This document shows, piece by piece, positions 22,101 through 30,156 of a stretch of DNA of 64,000 bases (positions within the stretch are counted from its first letter, which is position 1; every line of letters begins with the position of its first letter). This stretch comes from Agapetus fuscipes. Its lineage: Eukaryota; Arthropoda; Insecta; Trichoptera; Glossosomatidae. The DNA is taken from NCBI GenBank assembly GCA_951799405.1, contig OX637343.1:9588524-9652523 (forward strand). Reading direction: 5' to 3'. The translations under genes were made by a program, and so were the position numbers. The notes under the pieces are model-generated. The model worked only from the letters and a program-made list of their open reading frames with translations, searched no databases and was not told the DNA's origin.

Positions 22101-23863
22101 GTCAATCAAATATTGATTGGAAGTTGGTGCAACAGGCCCTAATGGTGTAAAAATTTACTTTGAGTTTTATTTGCGTTATAAATATGTTTTTTTTATATAA
22201 TTATATACAAATCATATAAGTTATTTTATTTTTGTTTATGTTTCATTTTGTGCTATTTTTGTTTATGTCTAATTTTGGGTTGCTCTCCTAAAAGTGCATA
22301 AATAAACAAATAAAACTAGTGAATTTAAAGATTGTTCATTGAACCATTCTGCTCTTGAAGATGCCTCATTAGGCGAAAATATTCGAGCAAAAAAAAAAGA
22401 ATAAAGTGAATTAAAACAATGTTTTACCATTTATATTTTTAAATATTTATCTTATGATTGTTCGTTTAATTAAGTTGTAGACGTTAACATCCCTCTTTAG
22501 GAAGCTTAAAAATTTGTAGGTGTGTTAATGAACAATACAACTTATTAAATAAACAAGAAAACTATCAGTAGAAAAAAAACAGTGTCGAAAAATTAATTTC
22601 AAAAAATTTCATGACATATTTTTTTCCTATGGAGTTCTACAAAGATTCCACTGAAACATTTCATAAGTTGTTAAACTTACAATTTCGATGTCACTGAAAT
22701 AACGGACGTTTGCAACTAGATTAAATTACAACTTTTCAAATATTTGACGAACCATTTTAAGAGAACTTACATTATTCTCAAAGTTGCCTTGCCAAAGTCT
22801 TCAGGAGGCACCCTTGTTATGTGACAATCAAGGCTGAACATTTTTAATAATTCTGAAATACATATGATTTTGCTAAATCTAAATCTAAATCTAAGCTGCA
22901 AAGATATGTATCATTTGAGATTCATATTAAATGCATTCCCACAAACAGACATGCATAATTTCGCGCTTACACATGCCGCATGTGGACCTACAATAAAAAA
23001 AAACCAATCTCACATGAACATAAGCCCTGCAACTCTTGCCGACCTTCCCTGAAGCAGGGGTGACATTGGCAAAGTGAACCATTTTTTACAGTATGGGTGG
23101 TCAGCCGCATACCAACCTATCAGTCAAGGAATACAAGCAATTAATACATTCAATTATATAAAACAAATAAACTCTAAGCAAATAAACAGTAAAAAATTTA
23201 AAAAAACTACAAAACATATTTAAAAAAAAAATTAACTAACATTCTATCAAAACATTGCATTCTCACAAACTGTTATTTTTGTATGGAGACTTAAACGTAT
23301 GGTAAAGACAGAAACTGTGTACATTGTTATCTGTAATGTAAGTTACTAAGATAATATGTTAACATATGAAATTCAAAATTTTAAATCTTAATACACCTTT
23401 GCAACTTAAATTTAAATAAAAACAATAGGCAAAAGCATTGTATTTAACAAAAAATGCAAAACTAGCCAAAAGAGTACGACACATTTTAATTTAAAATCAG
23501 TTCCTTGACTAATAGTTTGGTATGAGGCTAAACACCTTTACAAATTTGGTTCACTTGCTAATGCCACCTCTGTTTCAGGGAAAGCCGACAAGAGTTGCAA
23601 AATTAATGTTCATGTGATGTTTGGTTTATTTTCCATAAACGTGAACTTGCTTGTGCCTGCTTGTGGGCATGCATTTAAAATGAGCCTCAAGTGTCAATAT
23701 ATCTTTGCGACTTCCTTACAGATATGAAAATTAAAATAAAAACTCCAAAAATGGACTTACGTATGTTATCCTCTGACACTGCATTTTTCTTTTTCGCCGC
23801 TTCAACACGAAAAACAAATAAACTCATACACATCGCGAAAACCACAACATATTTCCCATACAT
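7163..23863 (-). CDS. takeout/JHBP-family secreted carrier protein, complete (gene 2)
   Basis: Coding exons in transcript order are 23863-23761, 11140-10900, 10092-9959, 8988-8839 and 7314-7163. They total 780 nt and 259 residues, with every junction GT-AG and in phase. Exon 1 starts at the ATG at 23863 and encodes a signal peptide (YVVVFAMCMSLFVFRVEA) followed by AKKKNAVSEDNI. The Ile-Pro junction gives IPDYILPCSRTDPQLNNC, the diagnostic N-terminal segment of takeout/JHBP proteins with its Cys pair (about residues 41 and 51). Later motifs include KPYLSQGLSDLEVPSLEPL, ASNYTITKIRGDIPKLRIDM, YDVNGNVLLFPV and the C-terminal MNQFLNSNANAIIEEMKP. The upstream TTG-started extension is ignored because ATG at 23863 directly precedes the hydrophobic core. 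Intron 1 is 12.6 kb and packed with transposable elements. A minus-strand AATAAA at 7058-7053 follows the stop. The role is binding or transport of a hydrophobic ligand in haemolymph or other extracellular fluid; the ligand is unknown. Confidence 0.93.
7374..7602. mobile_element. hAT-like MITE copy 1, in gene 2 intron 4
   Basis: A 229-bp element ending in CAGAAGCGAAGG and CCTTCGCCACTG, with about 40-bp terminal inverted repeats (GCCGGTTCCCATCGGCTTCC and its mirror). It is flanked by AACGGTAA (7366-7373) and AAAGGTAA (7603-7610), an 8-bp duplication with one mismatch. An 8-bp duplication and CAGTGGCG-like ends indicate hAT. Non-coding. Confidence 0.8.
7735..8010. repeat. dispersed repeat shared with 54120-54400
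   Basis: Shares an ordered series of blocks with 54120-54400: GGATGCATTGCAAGTGAGCA, a GAGGGAGACA block, CAGTTTGTAGA, GCGACACAAACTCC-like text and GTGCTATCAAA. No frame is conserved, so it is probably an old mobile element of unknown class. It ends beside a poly(A) run at about 8022-8036. Confidence 0.5.
8195..8555 (-). mobile_element. CR1-like LINE C-terminal fragment in gene 2 intron 4
   Basis: The minus strand encodes IEFKVCKMVHKALFGKTPKY followed by LADLIKPVTLGKKA, then, after frameshifts, AERAFAVAGPLAWNHLPHHV-like text. This is the end of a CR1-type reverse transcriptase. Another fragment of the same LINE lies at 20805-21075. Confidence 0.65.
8562..8812 (+). repeat. SINE-E, long-module form, in gene 2 intron 4
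   Basis: Forward copy. The head has GAGTTATGGCTGAGGGAGTT at 8564-8583 and GGTTCGATCCCC at about 8624-8635. The AATTCATTAAAATA and ATTAATTGATGATATTAAT module follows, then AGGCAGAATAGGCTGGTGAA. Confidence 0.7.
9065..9856. repeat. 792-bp segment bounded by 38-bp inverted repeats, in gene 2 intron 3
   Basis: 9065-9102 and 9819-9856 are near-perfect reverse complements (CTCCAACAGGGNGGAACTGT, then TATA at the inner edge). Between them lie a reverse LINE-T (9103-9295 and 9524-9562), the hAT-like MITE inside it, and LINE text. The arms resemble parts of LINE fragments, so this may be two opposed insertions and not a foldback element. Confidence 0.5.
9296..9523. mobile_element. hAT-like MITE copy 2, inserted in LINE-T
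   Basis: A 228-bp element with ends CCGTGGCGAAGG and CCTTCGCCACTG. Flanks GGGGTCAG (9288-9295) and GTGGTCAG (9524-9531) are an 8-bp duplication of LINE-T sequence with one mismatch. Orientation is opposite to copy 1. Confidence 0.8.
10433..10670 (+). repeat. SINE-B without 5S head, in gene 2 intron 2
   Basis: Head: CCGTAGTGCATTGGCAACAC and GGGCTCGAATCTC. The body includes ACCAAAGACCGGTCACTAAA and GTATCGACGACCAAGCTT. An ATA/ATT microsatellite (10688-10712) and a short reverse CR1-like scrap (10715-10815) follow. Confidence 0.75.
11232..11550 (+). repeat. SINE-A, near full length, in gene 2 intron 1
   Basis: The best copy of the family. The head has GGTCAATAGCTCAGTTGGTA (box A) and GGGTTTGAATCCCACC (box B). 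The body runs TACCGGCAAGGCTTACTCAG, CCCCTCGGGAGCTGGGAACC, GTGGTTGGCGTAAGGCC and CGCGGCAAGAAGCTACACTT. It ends near TTAGTTGCGATTGCG and runs directly into the Harbinger-like MITE. Confidence 0.8.
11564..11777. mobile_element. Harbinger-like MITE copy, 5' end lost
   Basis: Starts at GCACCAAACTCCAATCAGAC, lacking the terminal GGGCCTGTT, and ends GGTTGGTGCAACAAGCCC. Internal sequence matches 21900-22139 throughout. Confidence 0.7.
12470..12730 (+). mobile_element. LINE-T 3' end
   Basis: TTCCTTGACTTATAGGTTGT through GCAGCTTAGATTTAGAATTAG, the (TTTAGA)-type tail. A short reverse piece (12320-12396) precedes it, so two copies face each other. Confidence 0.75.
13035..13165 (+). repeat. dispersed repeat H (also at 26000-26235 and 60862-61085)
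   Basis: Defined by GTGGCATATTAAGCTAACAC and GGGTTTCTCA, then a CCTATTTTCT and AAAACA block. The three copies share the same block order but no frame. Unknown class. Confidence 0.5.
13200..13435 (+). mobile_element. LINE-T 3' end
   Basis: From ATAATAGGTTGGAATGAGGC to GCTACTTAGATTATAG. The extreme 5' block is altered. Confidence 0.7.
13436..14425. other. gene 2 intron 1 sequence without an assignable element
   Basis: Contains open stretches at 13707-13994 (+) and 14030-14251 (-) that I could not assign. There is no splice support, family motif or codon signal, so they are left uncalled. Confidence 0.4.
14430..14850 (-). mobile_element. LINE-T 3' end carrying hAT-like MITE copy 3
   Basis: LINE-T occupies 14430-14640 and 14825-14850. 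The MITE piece (about 14641-14824) has lost its left arm but keeps TTTGGTTTTAAATGTATTTT, GCCTCATTTTAAAAGGGAAG and the right end CCCTTCGCCACTG. The next LINE-T bases are GTGGTCAGCC, the same LINE-T site as in copy 2. Confidence 0.7.
14851..15734. other. gene 2 intron 1 sequence, mostly unassigned
   Basis: AT-rich with short TCA runs (14883-14900). At 15665-15725 lies a GC-richer block, CTGTGCGGGAGACTCCCTAG, that recurs near 10850, 24490 and 52500. It is probably part of an unclassified repeat that often abuts SINE-B. Confidence 0.4.
15735..15975 (-). repeat. SINE-B without 5S head
   Basis: Reverse copy. GGTCCATCCAGCCTTGCAGC and ACCATTTATATTTC on the minus strand, and a head ending GGACCGGTCC at 15964-15973, where unrelated sequence starts. 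Confidence 0.75.
16025..16250 (-). repeat. SINE-B, shortened
   Basis: Reverse copy with an internal deletion of the region before the head. It retains GTGAGCGCTGTTTTGGTG (3' end) and TTACGAGTCCGAAGCGCTAA (head). Confidence 0.7.
16690..17098 (-). repeat. chimeric SINE-B with complete 5S rRNA-like head
   Basis: On the minus strand 17098-16982 reads as a 5S rRNA relative. It has CACCGGTTCCCATAGATCAC, GAAGTTAAGCAACATTGGGC and the 5S box C-like GGATGGGTGACCGC, closing in CGTTGGC. It joins directly to the tRNA-like head (GACCGGTCCGTAGTCC) and SINE-B body ending GCGCTCACCAAATAAATCAT. It is not a 5S gene because the SINE body follows and the 5S sequence has diverged. Confidence 0.85.
17160..17408 (-). 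mobile_element. LINE-T 3' end
   Basis: Reverse copy from ATAATCTAAGTTCCAAAGAT to CCAATCTGTAAGTCAAGGGA. A SINE-A scrap (about 17425-17517) follows, also reversed. Confidence 0.7.
17995..18262 (-). repeat. SINE-A, 3' part lost
   Basis: Reverse copy. CCTTGCCGGTATTTAGTG at 18131, GTGGGATTCGAGCCCAAGCT (box B region) at 18192, and box A remains at 18235-18260. Confidence 0.7.
18350..18608 (-). mobile_element. LINE-T 3' end with (TTAGA)n tail
   Basis: Reverse copy. Three TCTAA units at 18354-18369 are the tail in reverse, and the body ends CCTATAAGTCAAGAAAC. Tandem units only at this end suit a LINE that primes on short 3' repeats. Confidence 0.75.
19185..19634 (+). mobile_element. LINE-T 3' end including reverse-transcriptase C-terminus relic
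   Basis: 19190-19230 reads KEVCKDRKKWRLICN-like (GAAAGAAGTATGCAAGGACA), then the 3'UTR, then the common body and a GATTATAGATAGATAGATTA tail at about 19611. It matches the coding-to-tail continuity of the 40.4-kb copy. Confidence 0.7.
19695..20100 (-). mobile_element. CR1/Rex-like LINE C-terminal fragment
   Basis: The minus strand, about 19972-19810, encodes MLQNDLIKLCKKYLDSTFSM, then QWNALSHELRGVESASAFRS and RLKTFFF. This is the clearest of three fragments of this LINE in the window. Confidence 0.7.
20101..20800. other. gene 2 intron 1 sequence with one dispersed repeat
   Basis: 20560-20660 (TTGTATGGGACAACAGTTCC, AGAAACCAATAACAAAATAT) recurs at 38090-38170, 44925-44985 and, reversed, about 25380-25460. 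Class unknown. The rest is AT-rich and featureless. Confidence 0.4.
20805..21075 (+). mobile_element. CR1-like LINE C-terminal fragment
   Basis: Reads TRAKSRIEEPITRVNTVFRE (start TRAKS; one frame shift later) and FAVAGPLAWNRLPHHVRELE, then LNTSKFLASYAQAPLE and a stop. It is the sense counterpart of 8195-8555. Confidence 0.65.
21085..21472 (+). mobile_element. LINE 3' fragment of a second type with (AAAT)n tail
   Basis: The frame 21102-21344 includes RARSHDLFTIPACRTNFLRQ and VVCALPLLNTLAS, a usual last block of insect non-LTR reverse transcriptases. It ends in AAATAAATAAATAAATT at about 21451. Confidence 0.55.
21900..22139. mobile_element. Harbinger-like MITE, best copy
   Basis: 240 bp. Ends GGGCCTGCACCAAACTCC and GGAAGTTGGTGCAACAGGCC(C), flanked by TAA on both sides (21897-21899, 22140-22142). 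A 3-bp TWA duplication and GGGCC-type ends fit PIF/Harbinger. Non-coding and AT-rich inside. Confidence 0.8.
22143..22870. other. gene 2 intron 1, AT-rich, nothing assigned
   Basis: Contains a CTTGAAGATGCCTCATTAGG and CGAAAATATTCGAGC motif (22357-22392) like those found near Penelope or LINE 3' ends. No element boundaries could be drawn. Confidence 0.35.
22875..23230 (-). mobile_element. LINE-T 3' end with (TTTAGA)n tail
   Basis: Reverse copy: three CTAAAT units at 22876-22894, then the body. The 3'UTR matches 27840-27930 beyond the shared AAGGAATACAAGCAATTAAT. Confidence 0.75.
23500..23720 (+). mobile_element. LINE-T 3' end abutting exon 1 of gene 2
   Basis: TTCCTTGACTAATAGTTTGG to GCGACTTCCTTACAG. 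It ends about 40 bp from the 5' splice site of the gene 2 signal-peptide exon. Confidence 0.65.
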
Positions 23864-23899
23864 TTTATTAAAATTGAAAAACAAACTAATTTAATATCA

Positions 23900-24480
23900 C
23901 AAATAAAATATGACTTCTATTTTTCAAACCAAGCAACACTCGACGTTCCAAATTCAAAAAAAAAAACTACTACCAATCACACTCGTTCTATTTTTGAAAT
24001 TCGTTTACGTGGCATAGACAATATTTTAAGGCTGTCGGAGGTGCTGTTATTTCCAGCCGGCAGTTAGGTATTTATGTTTTATTTATTGACTGTTTATTGC
24101 ATAATTTCGCTGTGTGTTTTTAGGTTAAACGTCTGTTATGTCACGGCGTTTGTGGATCGCGCTGTGTTTCAGATCGCGGCCCGTCAGTGAGTGAAAGCGG
24201 TCTCTAGGCGCCGATGCATTTTATATCCAAATTACCGCGTACGTACGTAAAAAAGTAAAAATTGAACGTAAAAAATGACGGTTTGAGGAGCAGATTTACT
24301 TTTCTTAATTTATTTATTTTATTCAGTGAGGTCCGAACATTCGAACTATCCCTCGACTATATTCCCGATAATCGGGGATTTTTTCTGGTTTACAGCATTT
24401 AGTCGGTCAATGAACACACTAGCAATACACTATTTGATATAAGATATCGCTAAAAATTTAACAAAAATAAATCATTTTTT
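23900..24480. other. 5' flank of gene 2
   Basis: Promoter candidate region by position only. I see no convincing TATA/Inr pair. 24125-24245 is unusually GC-rich for the window (GGATCGCGCTGTGTTTCAGA, then a self-complementary CGTACGTACG). Confidence 0.35.
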
Positions 24481-24535
24481 TTAGAAATCCTGTGCGGGAG
24501 ACTCCCAAGATTCTAGATACTCTAGGAGTCTATGA

Positions 24536-24847
24536 CTCAGTTGCTGTAAGGCTGGATGGACCTTTAGTAACCGGTGTTTGGTAAAGGTTTTATGAATTTT
24601 TCAACCCACCGAAGAGCATATTTGGAAATATAAATGGTATATTGTTTGTGCTCCGCCGGGATCCGAATCCACAATCTTCCATTTAAGAGTCTGGAGTGTT
24701 GCCACTGAACTACGGACCGGTCAAGAATGCCGACGACACGCGGTGTACCTAAGCCGTCACCCATCCAAGTAACATCCGCGCCCAATGTTGCTAAACTTCG
24801 GTGATCTGATGAGAACCGGTGCTTTCAACATGGTATCGTCGTTGACA
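24536..24847 (-). repeat. chimeric SINE-B with 5S rRNA-like head
   Basis: Reverse copy. 24729-24847 is the 5S-like head (GAACCGGTGCTTTCAACATG on +), joined to the tRNA-like head at about 24720. The body is truncated around 24536, where the CCTGTGCGGGAGACTCCC block adjoins. Confidence 0.8.
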
Positions 24848-25510
24848 AATAATAGACAAAACGTAGACAAAAAATACTGATTTTAATTGCAGAAAATATT
24901 TGTTGTTTTATAGCTGAATTAATTGCATTTAAAAAAAATCTTTGATATCTGTACGTCACATTGAAATCGTTGTTTTGAATAGTTAAAAATTCACTTGTTT
25001 TTATTTAACCCAAGCTAAATTTGATACTCTTTGAATTAGTTCGCAGATTTAACCAATTTAGTAGGTGGACTATCTTATCTTGCATGAAAACGACTTGCTT
25101 AGCTTTAGTTTAACCTCCGAAAAAATTGACAGATACAAAAGGTTTGTACGGATGAGAGACTAGCGCCTCTGGTGGTCAGATCTTGAAGTAATTCTGCCGA
25201 ATGACGACGTTTATTTTCGCGCTATTTTCAATGTTCCAACCTGATTATTATTTATTTACTTACGAGTATTGCTGCAGTGCTGCACCCTTTTCTCTACTAC
25301 TATTCACAAATATTACCAATCGTGAACAATTCAATAAACTCGACGCATTTAAATTGGGGGAAACATGTGACGTCATTCGGCTGGGTTGCTAGAAAAAAAA
25401 TGCTATTGGTTTCTAAGAACAGTTGTCCTATAATATAAGTGTGGTGTTTTCCGACCGAGAAACAATTTTGATTATACATAACTTATACTGGGCGCACTAT
25501 GAAAAAATGA
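24848..25510. other. unassigned sequence upstream of gene 2
   Basis: Nothing firm. 25370-25470 belongs to the unclassified repeat also found at 20560 and 38090, reversed. Confidence 0.35.
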
Positions 25511-25514
25511 ATTT

Positions 25515-25635
25515 AAGAATGATTTATTTAGTGAGCGCTTTTTTTTGCGCATCACACCTCAAGAGCCCTCTGCGAACTTGTTATTCGCTATAAATAGTGC
25601 GATTACACAAGCAAAATACAGTTTTTATAAGGTTG
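25515..25635 (-). repeat. SINE-B 3' fragment
   Basis: Reverse piece: GATTTATTTAGTGAGCGC then CACACCTCAAGAGCCCTCTG. The head is absent. Confidence 0.65.
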
Positions 25636-26815
25636 GAAGTAAGAAAAAATATATATGAAATAAACAAAGAAGTTTTTGTGAAATTTGTTATGTAAGGAAA
25701 TCCTACTGACACAGTTTTTTGATGGGTACTTTGATTTTTGACACAATCAGTATAATTTTAACATAAAGTTGGCAACACCCAAATATATTTCGCAAAAAGG
25801 ACAAAACTCGTGTTTTTACAATTTTAAAAAGACTCTTTCTAAAAATAATAAAAACATAACATATTATTTGAAAAGCGTAATTTATCAAAAATTAAAAGAA
25901 TGTCGTGCAGAGAGGGTGCCTCCTTACGACGATGGCTACGTCATCAACGAAACATCGATAATTATGTAAGTTCTCCAATAACGGTTCGTCTTATATCCGA
26001 AAAGTGGCATGTGAAGCTAGCATGGGTTTCTCAGATAAATGCACCTGTTTTCCTATTTTCTGCATAAGAAAACACAAAAAAACTGTAAAAATACTTTGTA
26101 GTTTAGAAGTTTTTCATGAGCTCTGCCTTATAATTTGTTCACTAACTATGAGAAGTTACTCTCAATAAAATGAGTTATATCCACGATATCAAAAATCAGT
26201 AAATCAGCACTTATTCAGTTTTACCTTTAAGATGACTATATGAGTGTAGTGTAGTGCTTGCTTAGGGGCGTATTGAAGAAAGGTATAAAAATTATAAATA
26301 TAAATTTTAAATAATAGTAGAAAATAATGTGTAGGTACCTATCAAAGGCAACTAGGTCAAAATATTCAAAGTTCAAATTTTTCCATAAAAAATAAAATAC
26401 TATTATCTTTCAACTATTCTTTTTTCCTAAAGTTAATTTTTTTTATCTTTTCCTTTTGCAAATTATTAGTCTTTTATACATTGTTTAAAATATTTAAAAA
26501 AAAAACATAACATTCTCAATAAATCATCATTTAAAACAATCATACCAACAAATTTACGAGTGGTATGTACCTTACTTGGAAAGAATATATTTATGACAAG
26601 TTGAAATTAATTAATTATTTGGTTATTTAAATCAGTTCACAATTTTGCTGTTCCTTTCCGTTTTTTTTTTTTTATTTATTGCAAAATTATGAATTGAAAC
26701 AATGTTGACCTTGTCAAACGTTTTGTAAAGTTGGCAACCTTTTTATATGCAAGTTTATTATTTGTAAGTTGGTACTTTAAATTGTTGGCCTACTGTCAAA
26801 AACTGCAAAGTACAC
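25636..26815. other. AT-rich unassigned tract with one copy of repeat H
   Basis: Repeat H occupies about 26000-26235 (GAAGCTAGCATGGGTTTCTC). No gene is recognised in the rest. Confidence 0.4.
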
Positions 26816-27105
26816 GGACCGGTGCGTAGTCCAGTGGTAACACTTCGGACTCGTAAATGGAAGGTTGTGGGTTCGAATCCCGGCGGAGCACAAAAAATAT
26901 ACCATTTGTATTTTCAAATTTGCTCTTCGCTGGGTTGAAAAATTCATAAACCTTTACCAAAGACCGGTCATCAAAAGGTCCATCCAGCCTTACAGCAAAT
27001 GGGCCTTTCTTGAGAATTTGCGCTTTCTACAGCGACGACCAAGCTCGCAGAGGGCTCTTGAGGTGTGATACACACAAAAACAGCGCTCGCCAAATAAATC
27101 AGCCT
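26816..27105 (+). repeat. SINE-B, near full length, no 5S head
   Basis: The head starts ACGGACCGGTGCGTAGTCCA and has a perfect box B region GGGTTCGAATCCCGGCGG. The body ends CAGCGCTCGCCAAATAAATC. This is the reference for the family without the 5S module. Confidence 0.8.
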
Positions 27106-27319
27106 ATGTTTCTTTTATATCGTTTACCGAAAGAATTTGTAACTGGAATTTTTAACCTATAGATAAAACTACAAACATATATTAACATTTGAAATTCATT
27201 TTATTAAATGCGTGCCCGAAAACAAAGACCTGTAAGTTCAGACAAATGCTGCATGTGTAGGTGCTTACAAAGTTAGACGCAAATATTGGCGCAAAGTCTA
27301 TGAAATAAAAAAAAACATT

Positions 27320-27500
27320 GTGATATGGAGCAGATCCAGGAGGCGATTTTGGAGAGATCATGATGACAGAATCAGTTATGAAAGACTCGCATCTTTGCTA
27401 ATAAGACGCCACTAAGCCAACGCCCAGCTGGAAGACCTCCTAAAAGATGTACAGATACCTGGACGTCCTCATCTGAAGATCCATGAGACGATATTTTTTG
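27320..27500 (+). mobile_element. probable RTE/Jockey-type LINE relic
   Basis: Text such as AGATCATGATGACAGAATCA and GCTGGAAGACCTCCTAAAAG resembles degraded reverse-transcriptase C-terminal sequence. No open frame remains. Confidence 0.3.
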
Positions 27501-27577
27501 TGAATCACAGCTCAAAAGATCTAAATTATGGAACAAATAAAGGTAAAATTCATCAAAATTGTCAATTTTTCACATTT

Positions 27578-27990
27578 AAGATCTAAATCTAAATCTAAAT
27601 CTAAGCTGCAAAGATATGTATCATTTGAGATTCATATTAAATGCATTCCCACAAGCAGACATGCATAATTTCGCGCTTACACATGCCGCATGTGGACCTA
27701 CAATATAAAAAACCCAATCTCAAATGAACATAAGCCCTGCAACTCTTGCCGACCTTCCCTGAAGCAGGGGTGACATTGGCAAAGTGAACCATTTTTACAG
27801 TATGGGTGGTCAGCCGCATACCAACCTATCAGTCAAGGAATACAAGCAATTAATACATTCAAATATATAAAACAAATAAACTCTAAACAATTAAACAGTA
27901 AAAAATTAAAAAAAAAGACTACAGAACATTTTTTTTTTTTAATAATTAAAAGCCACAGCTTTAACCGCCAGCATTACAGATCAACCGCCA
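27578..27990 (-). mobile_element. LINE-T 3' end with (TTTAGA)n tail and 3'UTR
   Basis: Reverse copy. AAATCT units at 27580-27600, the body to 27845, and further LINE sequence to about 27990, where AACCGCCAGCATTACAGATC mirrors the end of the reverse-transcriptase frame. Confidence 0.75.
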
Positions 27991-27999
27991 TTTCATTTA

Positions 28000-29160
28000 A
28001 GATAATTTAAGATAATGCGACAAAAACATCTTGTTATCTAAAATATGAGTAAATAAAGAAACTATTATAGGCATTATCTTTTTTTTTTAATCCAATTTTT
28101 AATGCACTTATTTTTTTCATTTTAATACGTGTTTTTTTATTTTTGTATGCTTGTCATTCGATTAGAGGGGTGTGCCTTAATACATGGTAGATTCGTGGTC
28201 TTTATGCTATGCCTCACCAAAGACAAACTAAGCTCTTTTTGTGGTGAAATTGAACAATTATGGAGTTGATGAGTTTTGTAAGCAGTTTTATTTTCGTCTT
28301 ACGGATATTCGCAAAAGTAGCGCCATTTCCTTCCTTGATTGAAAAAAATAAATACTGGCATGTATGTATGTAAAATAATACACACGTTCATATCTCTCAA
28401 AATATATACAACGGATGTATTCATTATATTATGTAAGACAAATGTTAGTAATTGCTGTGCAAAAATACTATCCATTATATTTATTTGGAGGACATTAGTA
28501 ATGATAAATGCTTTTTAATATAGGTATGTTTTCCTTGCAGATATCTTGAATACTTTTTTTTGTTTATGTTAGATAAACTATAAATTTTAATTACCGAATG
28601 CTTGTAGGGAGCATTAAATATAAATCTTTAATGTAACATATCTTTGCAACTCAAATTATATTGAATGGTTGAATAACAAAATATTAAATTCCTTGACGGT
28701 ATTAATGATGTTCAACAGAGTAGGTAGTTTTTTGTTATTATTCATCTTATTTGTGGAATCCAAATCGGTAATATATTTTTTACGAATAAAATATGGAAAC
28801 AGAGAAAATATAATTTTCTTATTTCTTAAGAAAAATCTTAATTGCTTTTTAAATGTTTTTTATGAAATGTCTGTTACAAATGCCTTAAATTCTTAATAAC
28901 AATCGGTTTCATTCACACACGGCAAATCCACGGCTCATCCAACGCCTAAAGAAGATTTTGCATACAAAAAAGCCGTAATCCTCTGATCAGTCGTGGATTA
29001 ATATTTTTGTGAATAACACTGAATAAAACTGGCCTTCATAGCTCGTAATTTCTTTAAAGTGTCACTGTAAGTATGACCTTACTTGAAAATATGTGAATGT
29101 AGAATGAGCTATAGATCGACGTCATATTTTTTTTGTCTTTTGCTTTGTGTTCATCGGTGC
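28000..29160. other. AT-rich tract upstream of the 21-bp array
   Basis: No gene called. 28705-28770 (+) would encode a signal-peptide-like MMFNRVGSFLLLFILFVESK followed by GTAATA, an unsupported exon candidate. Confidence 0.35.
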
Positions 29161-29163
29161 CCA

Positions 29164-29791
29164 GAGACCATCTATGGCTTGAGACGTGGTATCCGTGACT
29201 TGGAGCATGGTATCCGTGACTTGAAACATGGTATCCATTACTTCCAACATGGTATCCATCACTTGGAACATGGTATCCGTGACTTAGAACATGGTATCCG
29301 TGACTTGGAACATGGTATCCGTGACTTGGAACATGGCATCCATTACTTCGAACATGGTATCCATGACTTGGAACATGGTATCCGTGACTTGGAACATGGT
29401 ATCCGTGACTTAAAACATGGTATCCATTACTTCCAACATGGTATCCATGACTTGGGACATGGTATCCGTGACTTGGAACATGGTATCCATTACTTCGAAC
29501 ATGGTATCCATGACTTGGAACATGGTATCCGTTACTTGGAACATGGTATCCGTGACTTAGAACATGGTATCCATGACTTGGAACATAGTATCCGTGACTT
29601 GGAACATTGTATCCGTTACTTCGAACATGGTATCCATGACTTGGAATATGGTATCCGTGACTTGGAACATGGTATCCGTGACCTGGAACATGATATCCGT
29701 GATTTTGAGCATGGTATCCGTGACTTGGAACATGGTATCCGTGACTTGCAACATGGTATCCGTTTTTTTGGTTCATGGGATCCGTGACATG
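29164..29791. repeat. 21-bp tandem array (28 heptad units), open on both strands
   Basis: Consensus on + is GGTATCCGTGACTTGGAACAT, written in two parts: GGTATCCGTGACTTG then GAACAT. Because 21 is a multiple of 3 and no stop occurs, long frames stay open on both strands. Minus, ATG at 29776, 240 codons, repeats GYHVPSH; the variable positions are the last three (PSH, RSN, GSN, LSH). Plus, first true ATG at 29104, starts MSYRSTSYFFCLLLCVHRC and repeats IRDLEHG, with Ile and Leu at heptad a/d spacing. No family is recognised for either. It could be a young minisatellite or a repetitive secreted protein. The related array at 35.5 kb shows the unit is not unique. Confidence 0.9.
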
Positions 29792-30156
29792 ATAAGGCTT
29801 ATAAAAATCTGCTAGGCAAGGTTGTTGCTAAAATGACAAAATTATAAAAGAAAGTTGAAAAACAAAAATACATATTTTGGCTTTTGAATAAATTTTACTG
29901 CGGTTTTTTTCGCAAGTGTTGTTGCGCCTTTGTGCAACTCATAGTACTCTTACGTTTCCTTATTTTGTTGGGTATTGGGAAAAACACATTAGCGTCTACA
30001 CAGGGGGGGAGGAGACTAAGTATTTCTTAATCCACGTCCGTCATCAGCTTTTGTGTCATTAATAAAACAACTATTCATTATCTAAGAACGTCAAGCAATC
30101 ATTAAACGTAATATTTCATGTTCCGCCATACAACTGTATTTACTTGACACAGACGT
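29792..30156. other. unassigned sequence after the array
   Basis: No gene, RNA or mobile-element signature seen. Confidence 0.4.

Noticed and set aside
23864..23884. Seven-codon N-terminal extension of gene 2 exon 1
   Set aside because: It begins with TTG, not ATG; the ATG at 23863 sits directly before the hydrophobic core.
26816..26890. tRNA gene (good A and B boxes)
   Set aside because: No convincing acceptor stem or anticodon arm, and it is followed by the SINE-B body; the same holds for the SINE-A and SINE-E heads.
29164..29791. CRISPR-like array
   Set aside because: Units are contiguous 21-mers without spacers, in a eukaryotic genome.
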